24,249 nt of DNA from Verrucomicrobiales bacterium (GCA_023253615.1 JALRFZ010000291.1:1-24249); one strand, 5' to 3'. Numbered from the stretch's first letter, positions 1 through 9,699 are shown. Numbers and translations: made by a program. Notes: generated by a model from the letters alone, not told the origin.

Positions 1-3000
1 GATCATCGGGAAAAGTTCGTGAACGCGCTGGATCTGGCGATCCTGGCGGATCGTTTTGTAGATGTCGCGGTAGTTGCCGACCGACTGGGCCGCATAGTTG
101 CCGCCGCCCAGGTTGATCGCCTCGGAGGGGTTGGAGAGGATCATGGCCCGTCCCGGAGCACTCGTCTGGAAGCTCGGATCACCCGTCGTCTCGTAGATGT
201 AGTCACCGAGGTTGAGGACGAAGTCGATGTTTTCGGCCTCGTTATCGGCGAGGTGCTTGAGAACGTTGAAGTAGCGACCGACGAAGTCGTTGCAGTTGAT
301 CGCGGCGTATTTCACCGTGCGCGTCGAGGTGGCAGCCGGGGCTGTCTTGGTGCGGCCGATGGGAGAACGCTGACCGTTGTAGGTGAACTGGTAGTAGTAG
401 GTAGTGTCGGGGTCGAGCCCCGTCACCTTGACCTTCACAACACCATCGTGGGCGGATTGTGCGGTCAAGCTGCCGCCGGTCCAGAGGTTGGAGCCGCCGA
501 GGGCACCGGTGGTGCCGACTTCGGCCAGCGATCCTGCGGTGGAGAGATGCAAGGAGACGCTGCGATTCACGGCCGTATCGCCATCCATGAGGCGGGTCCA
601 GAGAACCACGCCGGTCTCACGGGGATCGCCGGAGGCGACCGACTGCGGGAAGAAGGGCGAGCCCGTCGCCGGACCAACGTTCACCGTAATGTCGATGGTG
701 CCCGTCTTCGGCGGGACACCGTCGTCGGAAGCCGTGATCCGAACCACGAAGCGTCCGAGATCGACGGCGCTCGGCGTCCCCGAGAGAGTGCGGGTGACCG
801 GATTGAATGCCAGCCAGGTCGGGAGCGAACCACCGCCGGCCAAAGTAGCGGTGTAGCTCAAAGCACCATTCTCGGGATCGACGAACGCATCGCCGGGCAA
901 CGTGTAGCTGAAGGCACCGTTCGCCGATGCGTTTTGACTGAGGATGGTCAAAGTCGGCGCGGGAGGTCGGTTGATTACGCCGGGAGAACCGATCTCGGTG
1001 GTATTTGGCTGACTGTTGACGGCAACAAACGCTGCGTTGACACCCGCGACACTCCTCAATGTGATCGCGACATTGTCAAGAGCGCCGGAGTTATCGAAAG
1101 TGCCGAAGGGACTCGCCGAGGGAGAGGCCCCGAAGGTGACCTTCGCCTGGCGCACATTGGCAGGATCAAAAAGGTTCACCGCATCGCCGCCGGTGCTGAG
1201 ACCGACTCCACTGCCACTGTAGGTTCCGACCTGCAATCCTGCGGGCGGATTCGCTCCGAACCAGGCGGAGAGGAAACCACTCACGGTCGTCGCCACCGTT
1301 TCCGTCTCGAGAAAAATGACCGATTCCCCCGGAGCAACGCCGGAGACGCCGTTCAGCGCCACGGCCCCGCCAAGGGGAGACTCGGAGCTGTCGTCCATCT
1401 TCCAACCTTCGAGACTGACGATCCTTGCACCGACGTTCGTCACCTCAAACCAATCCGCCCCGAAAAGGCTATTCCCACTCGACCAGGGGGACACCTCGGT
1501 AATGCGGAGGAGACCGGGGGCGGCGAAGCCGGGCGAACCGATTTCGTCGGTCGAAGCGAAGGCCGGAAGTGCTCCATCGACACCGACCGCGCTGAGTTTC
1601 GAGACGGCGACACCGTTGAGTCCGGCGGTGTTGTCGAACGTGCCGAAGGGAGCCGCACCGGGCGACGCCCCGAACGTGATCCCGGAACGGACCTGCCCGA
1701 CGCTATCGAAGAGCCAAACGGCGTCACCGGAGGTGCCGAGACCGACACCGCCACCGGTGTAGCTCCCGATCTGCAGACCGGCAGGAGGATTGGTTCCAAA
1801 CCAATGACTCAGGAAAAGGGCGGATTTTCCGGGAAGATCGTTGGTCTCGATGAAGATCACGCTTTCACCGGGTGCAATGCTCGTAATGCCGTTCAAGGCT
1901 ACGGACGAACCAAAGGCCTTGGAGCTGTCGTCCATCCTCCAACCGGTGATATCGATCGCGCTCGTGCTGTTGTTGGTAAGCTCGAACCAGTCGGAGCCAA
2001 CCGGACTGTTGCCGCTCGACCAAGGAGCGACCTCGGTGATGAGAAGCGCCGGCGGAGGAGGCGTCTCGGGATCCTGATCGGTAACCGTAAGGGTGAAGGG
2101 TGCCGTTGCATCGGGGGTCGCTCCGAGGGAGGTGTCATCCACCTGAAGGGTGACCTGGTAGCTGGACTTCGTCTCGAAGTCGAGAAGGGTGCCGGTCTTC
2201 AGGAAAAGCGTGTTTCCGACCAGTTCGAAGAAGGCCGCATCGGTGCCCGCAAGGCTGAGGTCGTTGGTCCCGAGACCGTCGTCGATCACGACGACTTCAC
2301 CGAGACGAAGCGGCGAAGCGGTGCTGGTGTTTTCAATCACCGAAGTGACGGCTCCATTCAACGTGAGTCCCGTCGGCGCGGCGTTTGGAGCGGTCGCCGG
2401 TGCATAGACCCAGAGCTCGGGGAAGTCGATCCCGCCGCCACCGTTTTCATTGACGATGTAGAGGAATCCGGCGGCGTCCATCGTGACTCCCTCGTGCTGC
2501 TGTCCGGCAACCGAAAGCGGATTGCCGGGATCGGAGAAGAGCTGGCGCGTGCTCGAGATCACGCCACTGCGGTCGATATTGACCAGCTTGCCATCCTCCT
2601 GGCTCAGGACGATGAGGTTCGGCTGCTGCGGCTGCCCCGTCATCGAGGGCAGGAGGGAGAGCGCGAAGACATCGGCGACATCGGTCATGCCGAGGAGGGC
2701 CGGGTCGAAGAGGTTCGTGGAATTCACCGTGGCCGGCGATCCGTTCGAGGCCGTGCCCAGGGCGAAGTCCACCGTCGTCTGGAAGATGCCGATCGGGCTG
2801 ATTTCCTTCAGCACGATGAATCCGCCGGTGAGAGGATCGTAGGAGAGGCCCTCGGTGCCGGTGTTGTCGACGAAGGTGCCGATCTTCACCGTCTGCGTTT
2901 GTCCACGTGTCAGGGTGGTGCCGGCGGCGTAGGTGAACTTCACGAGCTGGCGATCGCGTTCCTCCGCCATCACGAACTGGCCGCCACCAAGGTAGGTGAT

Positions 3001-6000
3001 GCCCTCGATGTCGTAGAACTCGGTCCCCTGCGGGCTTGAGCCGAGAGCCAGGGTCATCGTGTCGATGAACACGCCGGTTTTCGAAACCTGCGTCACGGAG
3101 CGCCCGCCGTCGGCGACGACGAAGAGGGTGTCGGTGTCCCAATTGTAGGCGACACCCGAAGCCTCCTGGCAGAGGAGGTTGTGAGCGGGGGTGCCGGCGG
3201 GGAGCGCGGTGAGGAGCGGTTCGGGCAGGCTGTAACGGCCGACCCTGACATAGTTCGAAAGATCCACGGAGGTGATGGGAGCCACGACGTTCACCGTGAT
3301 GGTGTCGCTGTCGAAGTCACCGCCACCGTTGCTGGCGCGCACCCAGAAATTCGTCGACCCGGTGAGCGCCGAAGTGAGCAAGGTGGGCGAGGTCGCCCCA
3401 CTGATGGGATTGCTCGTGTCGCCCTTGTTGCCCTGGTACCATTGCAGGGTCGGAGCGGGATTTCCGGTCGCGGCGACGCGCAGGGTCGTGACCCCGCCGC
3501 TCGCGATCGTGCTGCCACCGACGGAGAGGGTCAGCGAGGGGGCGATGACGTCATCGTTCAGGATCGTGCCCGTGCCCGAGGCGGTGCCGATGATGGTGTC
3601 TCCGGTCGTGTTGACGAGGTTCGAGAGCGTGACCACGATGGTTTCATCCGGCTCGGGATCGGTGTCACCCTGGATCGTGAGAGGGATCGTCTGGGTGGCA
3701 GCGCCTCCGTCAGTGAAGGTGAGCGTCCCGTTGGCGAGGGCGGCGAAGTCCGATCCGGAGGTGGCGGTGCCGCCGGTAACGGCATAGTCCACCGTGAAGG
3801 CTGTCGCGGTGTCGCTGCGCGTCACGGTGAGGGCGAGGATCGACGTGCCAGTGTTTCCTTCCGCGATCGAGTTGTTCGAAAGGCTCACGGTGCGGACGTT
3901 CCCGATCCCGGGCGACCCGAGGTCGGTGGCAGGTGCGACCGCGGAGAAGGTACCGTAGTTCGATCCGGTCGCGGCGGTGTAGCGTGGGCTGACCGTGCCG
4001 GACGAAGGCACCCAGATGAGCGATTGTGATTCCGCCGATCCACCGGCCGAGGGGCCGGCGTGGGTGCCGGTGGAGGGATTGCCGTCTTCTTTCGTGAAAC
4101 CTCCGGCGGCATAGCTGAAGTAGAAGAGTTCGTTTTGCTGTGCGTCGAAGAAGGAGATGCCGTCATTCTGGCCAAGGCCCGGGGCGGCGGCGGCTTGGAA
4201 GACCTGAACGGTCGGGGGAAGATTCCACCAGGCACGGAAGCTCGCCGGAGGGGCGGCGGTGAAGATCACCGACTCGCCGGGAGCGATCGTGGTGCCCGCG
4301 GGAAGTTTCCAGGCCTGGGCGGCAGATGCGGAGCGCCCGCTGTCGTGCCAGGAGTATCCGGAGATGTCCTTGGTGATGCCGCTGATGTTGGTCAACTCCC
4401 AGAAATCTTCGGCATCCACCGGAGACCCGGCCGACTGGTTCGACGAGATTTCCGTGAGCAAGAAACTCGTGTCGAGCACGTCTCCGTCGTCCTGCACGGT
4501 GAGTTCGAGGGTGTCGGGATTCGCTCCGGTCGCGGTCGCGGTGATCGTGACCGTCTTGTTGCCATCGGGGAAACCGTCATCGACCGCCGTGATGTCGAAA
4601 TTGGCGGAAGCCTGGCCGATGGGGATCGTCACCGTGACGGGGACGGTGGCTTCGGTGGCGTCGCTGGACGAAAGGGTCACTTCGAGCGCAGCGGTCGTGT
4701 CCCCCGACCGGGTCACCGTGCCGACGGAAGCGGGATTGACCGCGCTTTCGGAGAAAGTGGTCGGGATGGCGCTGAGGGTCAGATCGATGGAAGGACCACT
4801 GCCTCCGGTGAAGCCGCTGTAGCCGGGCGAACCGACGTCGGAGGAACTCTCCGCTGACACGAAGGCTCCCGTATCACCAGCCACGGCAGCCTTGTAACGC
4901 GGCGAAGCCGTTCCATGCACGGGATCCCAGATCGCAGAAGCCGTCGCCGATCCGCCGGCCGAGAGACCCGCGTGCCCACCTGCCGAGGCACTTCCGTCCG
5001 ATTTGGTGAACCCGCCCGCGACGTAGCTGAAGAAAGCCTTTTCCGCTCCGCTCGCATCAAACAGAGCGACCGCATCGCTGCCCCCGAGACCAGGCGCAGC
5101 ACCCGTGCTGATGACTTTGACGGAGGGATCGAGGCCCCACCAGGTGCGGAAGGTCTCGGCCGCGAGACCGGTGAAGACGATGGACTCCTCCGGAGCGATC
5201 GTCGTGCCGGCCGGGATCGTCACCGCCGCGGCATCGGCGGGATTGCGGCTGTCGTCATCCCACTTCCAATTGCTCAGATCAACGGCATCCTTGCCGATGT
5301 TGGTGAGTTCCCAAAAGTCGTTCTTTCCGCTCGACGCCTGGTTGGACTGCACTTCGGTGATGAGCAGCTTCACCTCGGGCTGGGGCGCGAAAGCCACTCC
5401 GCGGAATGCGGTGTTGGCACCCGCCGTGGCAAGCAAGGCCGGAGTGGCGGTGATCGATCCATTGTAACCCGTCGCATCGACGAGACTGACCAATTCACCA
5501 CCACCGGCGGCAGCGGTCCCGCCCTTGCGGGTGGCGTAGAGGGTCACGGTTCCGCCGCTGACGGAGCCGGTCAGGCCGCGATACGCATCGCTGTGCACGC
5601 CCGCGATCCCGTTGGCCGTCCACGTTCCCCCGACGAGGGAGAACTTGCGGATGCCACCCGTGCCGGCGGTATTGGTGTCGTCGGCGATGTAGACGGTATC
5701 CACACCCGCGACCCCGGCGTCGAGGTCGGCGAAGAAGAACGCGTAGGGGGATCCGGTGGTCGGGATCCCGGTGAGATTCGTGATGGCCTGACCCGTTGCC
5801 TCGGGAAGTCCGGTGCCGACCGAACCGAGACGCACGGCCGATCCGCTGCTGGTCGTGACATAAAGTTGCCCGCCGGCGATACCGAGCTGTCGCAGGTTGG
5901 TCACCGTGGTGCTGACCTCCGAGGACGTGGTCGCACCGAGGCTCGCGAGCCGGATCCCTCCGGTGCCTCCCGACAACCAGAATTTCGTCCCATCTCCGGA

Positions 6001-6492
6001 GGCGGCGCTGCGCGGATTATTTCCACTCGCGTAGTCCGCCAACGCGGTGCTCGTATCCACCTCGCCGGCGGCATTGACGCGGCCGACGACGCGGTTCACG
6101 GTGGCCCCGGTCGAACTGGTCAGCGAACCGGTGTGTGGCGGCGTCACGTCGTAACCCGTGAACACGAGAAAGCGTCCGTCGGCACTCAGGGTCAGCAGCC
6201 CCTCGGAACTCGCCGTGCCACTGGCGACGAGACGTTTGTTGGCACCGTCAACCGTGGTGGGAAGCGCGATCGATTGGACCAGATTACCGGCGGGAGTGTA
6301 CTCATCGAGAAAAACCGCGGCCCCGGTATTGACCAGACCCGACGCGCCGTCTCCGACGCGATAAATCACCAGATTCCCTTTGGTGAAAGGTGCCGCCTCC
6401 GTCGATATCCCTGCGAGCGAAAGGATCACGGCAAGGCAGAGAAGGGCGGATCTCCGGAGACAGGTACGAGTGGGTGAAGCGTTTCGGATCAT
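1..6492 (-). CDS. Giant secreted multidomain protein with PhoD-type phosphatase domain (3' end missing)
   Basis: The minus-strand frame is open from an ATG at 6492 to the left edge: 2164 codons, no stop. A signal peptide (LRRSALLCLAVILSLAGI, cleavage near residue 33) is followed by a propeller-like region (to about 355), LTD 1 (372-564), Calx-beta-like (565-670), LTD 2 (672-860), Calx-beta (865-979), Ig-like (981-1070), an SdiA-regulated-type propeller (1075-1365), cadherin-like (1365-1476), LTD 3 (1480-1655), LTD 4 (1658-1840), another cadherin/Ig-like fold (1841-1937), a PhoD N-terminal domain (from about 1940; FPQSVASGDPRETGVVLWTRL region) and the start of a PhoD metallophosphatase (NCNDF near 2067, GDYIYE at 2096-2101). 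Known PhoD enzymes are Fe/Ca-dependent phosphodiesterase/phosphomonoesterases; the Cys of NCND matches the family iron ligand. The rest of the catalytic domain lies outside the window. No clear SD precedes the ATG. Export as an extracellular or surface enzyme is inferred. Domain names come from motif reading, so borders are approximate. Confidence 0.9.
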   Translation of the reverse strand, partial: MIRNASPTRTCLRRSALLCLAVILSLAGISTEAAPFTKGNLVIYRVGDGASGLVNTGAAVFLDEYTPAGNLVQSIALPTTVDGANKRLVASGTASSEGLLTLSADGRFLVFTGYDVTPPHTGSLTSSTGATVNRVVGRVNAAGEVDTSTALADYASGNNPRSAASGDGTKFWLSGGTGGIRLASLGATTSSEVSTTVTNLRQLGIAGGQLYVTTSSGSAVRLGSVGTGLPEATGQAITNLTGIPTTGSPYAFFFADLDAGVAGVDTVYIADDTNTAGTGGIRKFSLVGGTWTANGIAGVHSDAYRGLTGSVSGGTVTLYATRKGGTAAAGGGELVSLVDATGYNGSITATPALLATAGANTAFRGVAFAPQPEVKLLITEVQSNQASSGKNDFWELTNIGKDAVDLSNWKWDDDSRNPADAAAVTIPAGTTIAPEESIVFTGLAAETFRTWWGLDPSVKVISTGAAPGLGGSDAVALFDASGAEKAFFSYVAGGFTKSDGSASAGGHAGLSAGGSATASAIWDPVHGTASPRYKAAVAGDTGAFVSAESSSDVGSPGYSGFTGGSGPSIDLTLSAIPTTFSESAVNPASVGTVTRSGDTTAALEVTLSSSDATEATVPVTVTIPIGQASANFDITAVDDGFPDGNKTVTITATATGANPDTLELTVQDDGDVLDTSFLLTEISSNQSAGSPVDAEDFWELTNISGITKDISGYSWHDSGRSASAAQAWKLPAGTTIAPGESVIFTAAPPASFRAWWNLPPTVQVFQAAAAPGLGQNDGISFFDAQQNELFYFSYAAGGFTKEDGNPSTGTHAGPSAGGSAESQSLIWVPSSGTVSPRYTAATGSNYGTFSAVAPATDLGSPGIGNVRTVSLSNNSIAEGNTGTSILALTVTRSDTATAFTVDYAVTGGTATSGSDFAALANGTLTFTDGGAATQTIPLTIQGDTDPEPDETIVVTLSNLVNTTGDTIIGTASGTGTILNDDVIAPSLTLSVGGSTIASGGVTTLRVAATGNPAPTLQWYQGNKGDTSNPISGATSPTLLTSALTGSTNFWVRASNGGGDFDSDTITVNVVAPITSVDLSNYVRVGRYSLPEPLLTALPAGTPAHNLLCQEASGVAYNWDTDTLFVVADGGRSVTQVSKTGVFIDTMTLALGSSPQGTEFYDIEGITYLGGGQFVMAEERDRQLVKFTYAAGTTLTRGQTQTVKIGTFVDNTGTEGLSYDPLTGGFIVLKEISPIGIFQTTVDFALGTASNGSPATVNSTNLFDPALLGMTDVADVFALSLLPSMTGQPQQPNLIVLSQEDGKLVNIDRSGVISSTRQLFSDPGNPLSVAGQQHEGVTMDAAGFLYIVNENGGGGIDFPELWVYAPATAPNAAPTGLTLNGAVTSVIENTSTASPLRLGEVVVIDDGLGTNDLSLAGTDAAFFELVGNTLFLKTGTLLDFETKSSYQVTLQVDDTSLGATPDATAPFTLTVTDQDPETPPPPALLITEVAPWSSGNSPVGSDWFELTNNSTSAIDITGWRMDDSSKAFGSSVALNGITSIAPGESVIFIETNDLPGKSALFLSHWFGTNPPAGLQIGSYTGGGVGLGTSGDAVWLFDSVGQVRSGITFGASPGAAPFGTFDNTAGLNGVAVSKLSAVGVDGALPAFASTDEIGSPGFAAPGLLRITEVSPWSSGNSLFGADWFEVTNVGARIVSLEGWKMDDSSESPLGGAVALNGVSGVAPGESVIFLETETVATTVSGFLSAWFGANPPAGLQVGTYSGSGVGLSTGGDAVNLFDPANVRQAKVTFGASPSASPFGTFDNSGALDNVAITLRSVAGVNAAFVAVNSQPNTTEIGSPGVINRPPAPTLTILSQNASANGAFSYTLPGDAFVDPENGALSYTATLAGGGSLPTWLAFNPVTRTLSGTPSAVDLGRFVVRITASDDGVPPKTGTIDITVNVGPATGSPFFPQSVASGDPRETGVVLWTRLMDGDTAVNRSVSLHLSTAGSLAEVGTTGALGGSNLWTGGSLTAQSAHDGVVKVKVTGLDPDTTYYYQFTYNGQRSPIGRTKTAPAATSTRTVKYAAINCNDFVGRYFNVLKHLADNEAENIDFVLNLGDYIYETTGDPSFQTSAPGRAMILSNPSEAINLGGGNYAAQSVGNYRDIYKTIRQDRQIQRVHELFPMI

Positions 6493-6740
6493 GAGGATTG
6501 GCGGTTGAGAAGCAAGAAGCCGGACGACCTTTCCCACGCCACTTCGGAATCTCCAAAGCCCGTCGTGCAACGATTCCGACAACTGCCCCGGGTCGTGCCA
6601 TGCGACGGAATCTTCACCGTTCCGCATGCAACATTTTCGACTAACAAACCACCAACGACCGGCTCGATCGAAGGGTCGATCAGGTGACGAACTTGACTTT
6701 TGCCTCATGGGAAAACTGACCGAGCCTGATTCGTTTCCGC
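6493..6740. other. Divergent intergenic region
   Basis: This 248-base gap separates two divergent start codons and must contain promoters for both the PhoD-domain gene and the TIGR02597-like operon. A small inverted repeat (GATCGA, AGGG, TCGATC) lies at 6666-6681, and a TTGACT hexamer at 6693-6698 could be a -35 element for the plus strand, but no good -10 follows at the usual distance. No convincing Pho box was found. Confidence 0.5.
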
Positions 6741-7844
6741 ATGAGAATCCGATTTTTACCGCCGCCACGCCTGATCCTTTCCGCCGGGTTCGCCGCCGCT
6801 TTTGCCGCGGGCATCGGCCTCGCCAAAGACACCGTTTCCCCGGCGGTCGGCTTCCTCCGCTTCGATTGTCTTTCCGGATCGGACACGCCGCTCTCCGTTC
6901 CCTTCCAGCGACCGGCAAGGTGGTCGGGCAGAATCGGAGCGGCTCCCGCGGTCCAGGGAACCGGATCGGTCCGGGTAACCCTCGCGGGCACGCCCGCGTT
7001 CGCGGCTGGTGAGCTGCTCGCCGCCCGCCATCTCCTCTTCATCCGCGACAGCGCCGGTCCCGTCGGCCGCCACTTCCTCATCATCGGGCACACCGCCTCC
7101 ACCATCGACTTGGCCGCCTCCCCCGGATTCATCGACGGACTCGCGGAGGGGGACCTCGTCTCGGTCGTCCCGGGATGGACCCTCGCGACCCTCTTCCCCC
7201 CGGCCACCCAGACGACTTTCCATCCGTCCGGCGGCCCGCTCGCCACACAGAGGGGCTCGGAGCTGCTCTTCTACAACAACACCGGCGAGGGCACGGGGCT
7301 CGCGCCCTCAAGACGTTTTTTTGTGACTTCGTCAGGATGGTTCGAGGTGGGCGATTACGCCGCGGCCGATGAAGTCGCGATCCTGCCAGGACAGGCCTTC
7401 GTGGTGCGGCACCGGGAAGGGGCCGCCGCCACGACCTTCGTCCCCTTCGATGAAGTCCCTCCCTCGACGGTCTCGCTTCCCGTCGCCGTCTCCGGAAACA
7501 GCGCCCAAGAGTCCAGCATGGCTCCGCCGCGGCCCGTAACGTCCACGCTCGACCAACTCGGACTTGCCGATCCCGTCTTCACCGAAAGCGCCTCCAGCGC
7601 CCTCGTCGACCGCAAGGACGAGCTCCTCGTTTTCGATGGCGTCGGAGCGGGAATCAACCGCGGTCCTTCGGCGGTCTATTTCCGCAGCGGCGGACAATGG
7701 CTCCGCGATACGGCCGGTTTCCCGGTCTCGGGCACCACCCTTCTCGAGCCCTCGGAGGGCCTTCTCATCCGCAAGGCTCCAGGCACCGCCCCGGCCGTGT
7801 TGTGGTGGAACCAGCTCCCCGTCTACGACCTCACCGCCCCCTGA
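6741..7844 (+). CDS. Secreted TIGR02597-like protein
   Basis: This is a 367-residue protein with an N-terminal signal (MRIRFLPPPRLILSAGFAAAF, cleavage near residue 28). The segment VGFLRFDCLSGSDTPLSVPF shortly after it, and the later alternation of short beta-type segments with phrases such as ELLFYNN and FVVRHREG, resemble the uncharacterised TIGR02597 family, which I know from Verrucomicrobia, where it occurs as many paralogs. No catalytic residues are evident, so a structural or surface role is as likely as an enzymatic one. The next gene starts 21 bases downstream on the same strand, so the two are probably cotranscribed. The ATG at 6741 is preferred because it directly precedes the signal peptide; an upstream ATG at 6704 is in another frame. 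Family assignment is from memory of the motif pattern and is moderately certain. Confidence 0.8.
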   Translation: MRIRFLPPPRLILSAGFAAAFAAGIGLAKDTVSPAVGFLRFDCLSGSDTPLSVPFQRPARWSGRIGAAPAVQGTGSVRVTLAGTPAFAAGELLAARHLLFIRDSAGPVGRHFLIIGHTASTIDLAASPGFIDGLAEGDLVSVVPGWTLATLFPPATQTTFHPSGGPLATQRGSELLFYNNTGEGTGLAPSRRFFVTSSGWFEVGDYAAADEVAILPGQAFVVRHREGAAATTFVPFDEVPPSTVSLPVAVSGNSAQESSMAPPRPVTSTLDQLGLADPVFTESASSALVDRKDELLVFDGVGAGINRGPSAVYFRSGGQWLRDTAGFPVSGTTLLEPSEGLLIRKAPGTAPAVLWWNQLPVYDLTAP

Positions 7845-7865
7845 CACCTTTCCAGCACGGACTCC

Positions 7866-9146
7866 ATGAAATTCCTACTCCGCCTTTCAGCCGCCCTCTT
7901 TCTCCCCGCGAACCTCTTCGCTTCGGTCTCGCTCGAGTTCCAGCTCGGCGGCGTCGAGGTCCCGGCAGGTTCGATCGCCGTGCTGGTCGCCGACACCGCG
8001 GGCAATGGATTCACGGCGCCCCCGACCGCTCCGGGCACGGCGCTCTCGGCCGGTGAAACGATCGGATTGGACGATACCATCGTCGCCGTGTTCGCGTCTT
8101 CCGATCTGAGCGAGTGGGGCTCCCTCGAAGGATTCGCCGGTTTCGCTCCCGAGATCCGCTACGATGATCTAGGCGTGGAGGCCGGGCAGGATCTCATTCT
8201 TCACGTCTTCCCCGGACGTGCCGCCGGTGATCCGATCCGCAGCGGTGAACCGCATGTTTCCTACCGCACCGGAGATCTCGGTCAGATCGCTCCTGGCAGC
8301 ACGATGGAGTTCGCCCTGCCCGCGGATGGAGGCGCCCACCTCCTCGCGACGCTCATTCCGGCCAACGGCGGCACCGCCGATCTCTCGATGATCGACCTCG
8401 CCCCCCTGCCCTACGGGGATGGCAGCGGACAACTCTCCGGACAACTTTCGCCCAATGCCATCCACACCTACTTTTTCGAATTGACCATACCGGGATACCT
8501 CGATCTCTCGGGATCGGGAGGCGATGGACTCCGCACCGAACTCTACGGCCCCGATGGCTCGCTCCTCGCCTCTTCCCCCGGCGCCTCCCTGGGCAGTGAT
8601 CTGGCCGCCGGATGGTATGTGCTGCGGGTCCTCCGCGAAACGGGAGGCACAGGCAATCTCGATTACCACCTCGCCTTCGCGACCGAGGGGATCGTCCTCC
8701 CCGATCTCGCGGTCGGAGCCACCGCCCGTTCCCTCATCGGCGAAAACGTCCTCGGAGGGGCCACCGGACAAATCGTCTCACTCGCATCGCGGCGGGCGCG
8801 TCCCGTTCTTGGATATGCCACGCTCGCCAACCGCGGCGGGAAGGAGGAAATCCTCTCCCTGCGGGGCAATGCCGGCGGACCTCTCTGTGCCATCACCTAT
8901 CTCGGCGAATCGGGCAATCTCACGGGAGCCGTCGTCGCCGGCACGTTCCGTTCCCCCGGGATGGACAATGCCGACGCGCCTCTGGCCCTCCAGGTTCTCT
9001 TTTCGCCCAGCAAAAAGAAGCTCACGAAAAAGCGCGGGAAGCGGAGCATCACCCTCCGACGCACCTTCGCCGCGACCCTGACGGCCGGATCGACGGTAAC
9101 GCCGGCCGATCCTGACAAAGCCACCCTCCGGGCGTCCACGCGCTGA
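7866..9146 (+). CDS. Secreted PPC-domain protein of unknown function
   Basis: This is a 426-residue protein with a signal peptide (MKFLLRLSAALFLPANLFA). Residues about 20-110 form an N-terminal domain that I do not recognise. A region around residues 180-275 (LSPNAIHTYFFEL, then YLDLSG, LYGPDGSLLAS and GWYVLRV) looks like a bacterial pre-peptidase C-terminal (PPC) beta-sandwich. The last 140 residues (from PDLAVGATARSLIGENV) form a separate beta-rich module ending in a very basic stretch, SPSKKKLTKKRGKRS, near residues 378-392. It follows the TIGR02597-like gene by 21 bases and probably shares its transcript. The two may act as a pair at the cell surface, which is inference from synteny only. 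No enzymatic motif is visible. Confidence 0.8.
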   Translation: MKFLLRLSAALFLPANLFASVSLEFQLGGVEVPAGSIAVLVADTAGNGFTAPPTAPGTALSAGETIGLDDTIVAVFASSDLSEWGSLEGFAGFAPEIRYDDLGVEAGQDLILHVFPGRAAGDPIRSGEPHVSYRTGDLGQIAPGSTMEFALPADGGAHLLATLIPANGGTADLSMIDLAPLPYGDGSGQLSGQLSPNAIHTYFFELTIPGYLDLSGSGGDGLRTELYGPDGSLLASSPGASLGSDLAAGWYVLRVLRETGGTGNLDYHLAFATEGIVLPDLAVGATARSLIGENVLGGATGQIVSLASRRARPVLGYATLANRGGKEEILSLRGNAGGPLCAITYLGESGNLTGAVVAGTFRSPGMDNADAPLALQVLFSPSKKKLTKKRGKRSITLRRTFAATLTAGSTVTPADPDKATLRASTR

Positions 9147-9231
9147 CCCGCGCCCCCCCGGACGCATCGGGTGTGGAAAACGTCACACGCGGCCGCTTGT
9201 CGGTCCCGTCGCCGGATCGCGACTGTTCCGG

Positions 9232-9699
9232 ATGCATTGGAAATCACTCGCGGCCATCGCCGCCATCCCTCTCGCCGCCCTCGGCGCGCAGACCCTCGTC
9301 CCGCTCGAGGAGACGGAGCCCGTCCCGGAACTGGCCACCTACATGGGCGAATTGCAGCGCCTCACCCACAAGCTCGCCCTCTCGGCCGATGCGGGGAATT
9401 TTCCGCTCGTCGAGATGTACACGCATGAGTCGCTCCTGCAGGTCCGGAAAATCCAGGCCGAAGTTCCCGAATACGAAGGTCAGCCTGTCGCCCTCCTCAT
9501 CGACCGCATGGGCCTGCCTGCCTACGAGGCGATCCAGAAAGCCGTGGCTGATCAATCGGATGATCCTGCCGTGCTCCTCCCCGCCGTGGAGCAGATCGTG
9601 CAAAGCTGCAATGCCTGCCATGTCGCCGCCCAACGCGGCGCCATCCGCATCACCCTCGGCACGGACAAGAACCCCTTCAACCAAACCTTCGAACCATGA
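9232..9699 (+). CDS. Cytochrome c'-like monoheme protein
   Basis: This is a 155-residue exported protein with a short signal (MHWKSLAAIAAIPLAALGAQ). The mature part is mostly helical, and a single heme-binding CxxCH motif, CNACH at residues 126-130, sits near the C-terminus. A C-terminal CxxCH in a four-helix protein of this size is the hallmark of cytochrome c' and related cytochromes, which bind small gases or shuttle electrons in the periplasm. The stop codon overlaps the start of the next gene as ATGA (9696-9699), so translation of the PDZ protein downstream is probably coupled to it. The preceding gap (9147-9231) holds no clear terminator. Heme attachment is inferred from the motif; which ligand or partner it serves cannot be read from the sequence. 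Confidence 0.85.
   Translation: MHWKSLAAIAAIPLAALGAQTLVPLEETEPVPELATYMGELQRLTHKLALSADAGNFPLVEMYTHESLLQVRKIQAEVPEYEGQPVALLIDRMGLPAYEAIQKAVADQSDDPAVLLPAVEQIVQSCNACHVAAQRGAIRITLGTDKNPFNQTFEP

Noticed and set aside
19..3039. A 1006-codon plus-strand open frame opposite the PhoD-domain gene
   Set aside because: Low-complexity, Arg/Gly-rich translation with no recognisable motifs. The minus-strand frame here shows LTD, cadherin-like, propeller and PhoD motifs in one continuous reading.
6670..6710. A Pho box upstream of the PhoD-domain gene on the minus strand (AAGTCAAGTTCGTCACC)
   Set aside because: The two GTCA units are nine bases apart, not the 11 of a PhoB box.
6693..6720. TTGACT as a -35 promoter element for the 6741 gene
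   Set aside because: No acceptable -10 hexamer is found 16-18 bases downstream, so it is mentioned only within the intergenic entry.
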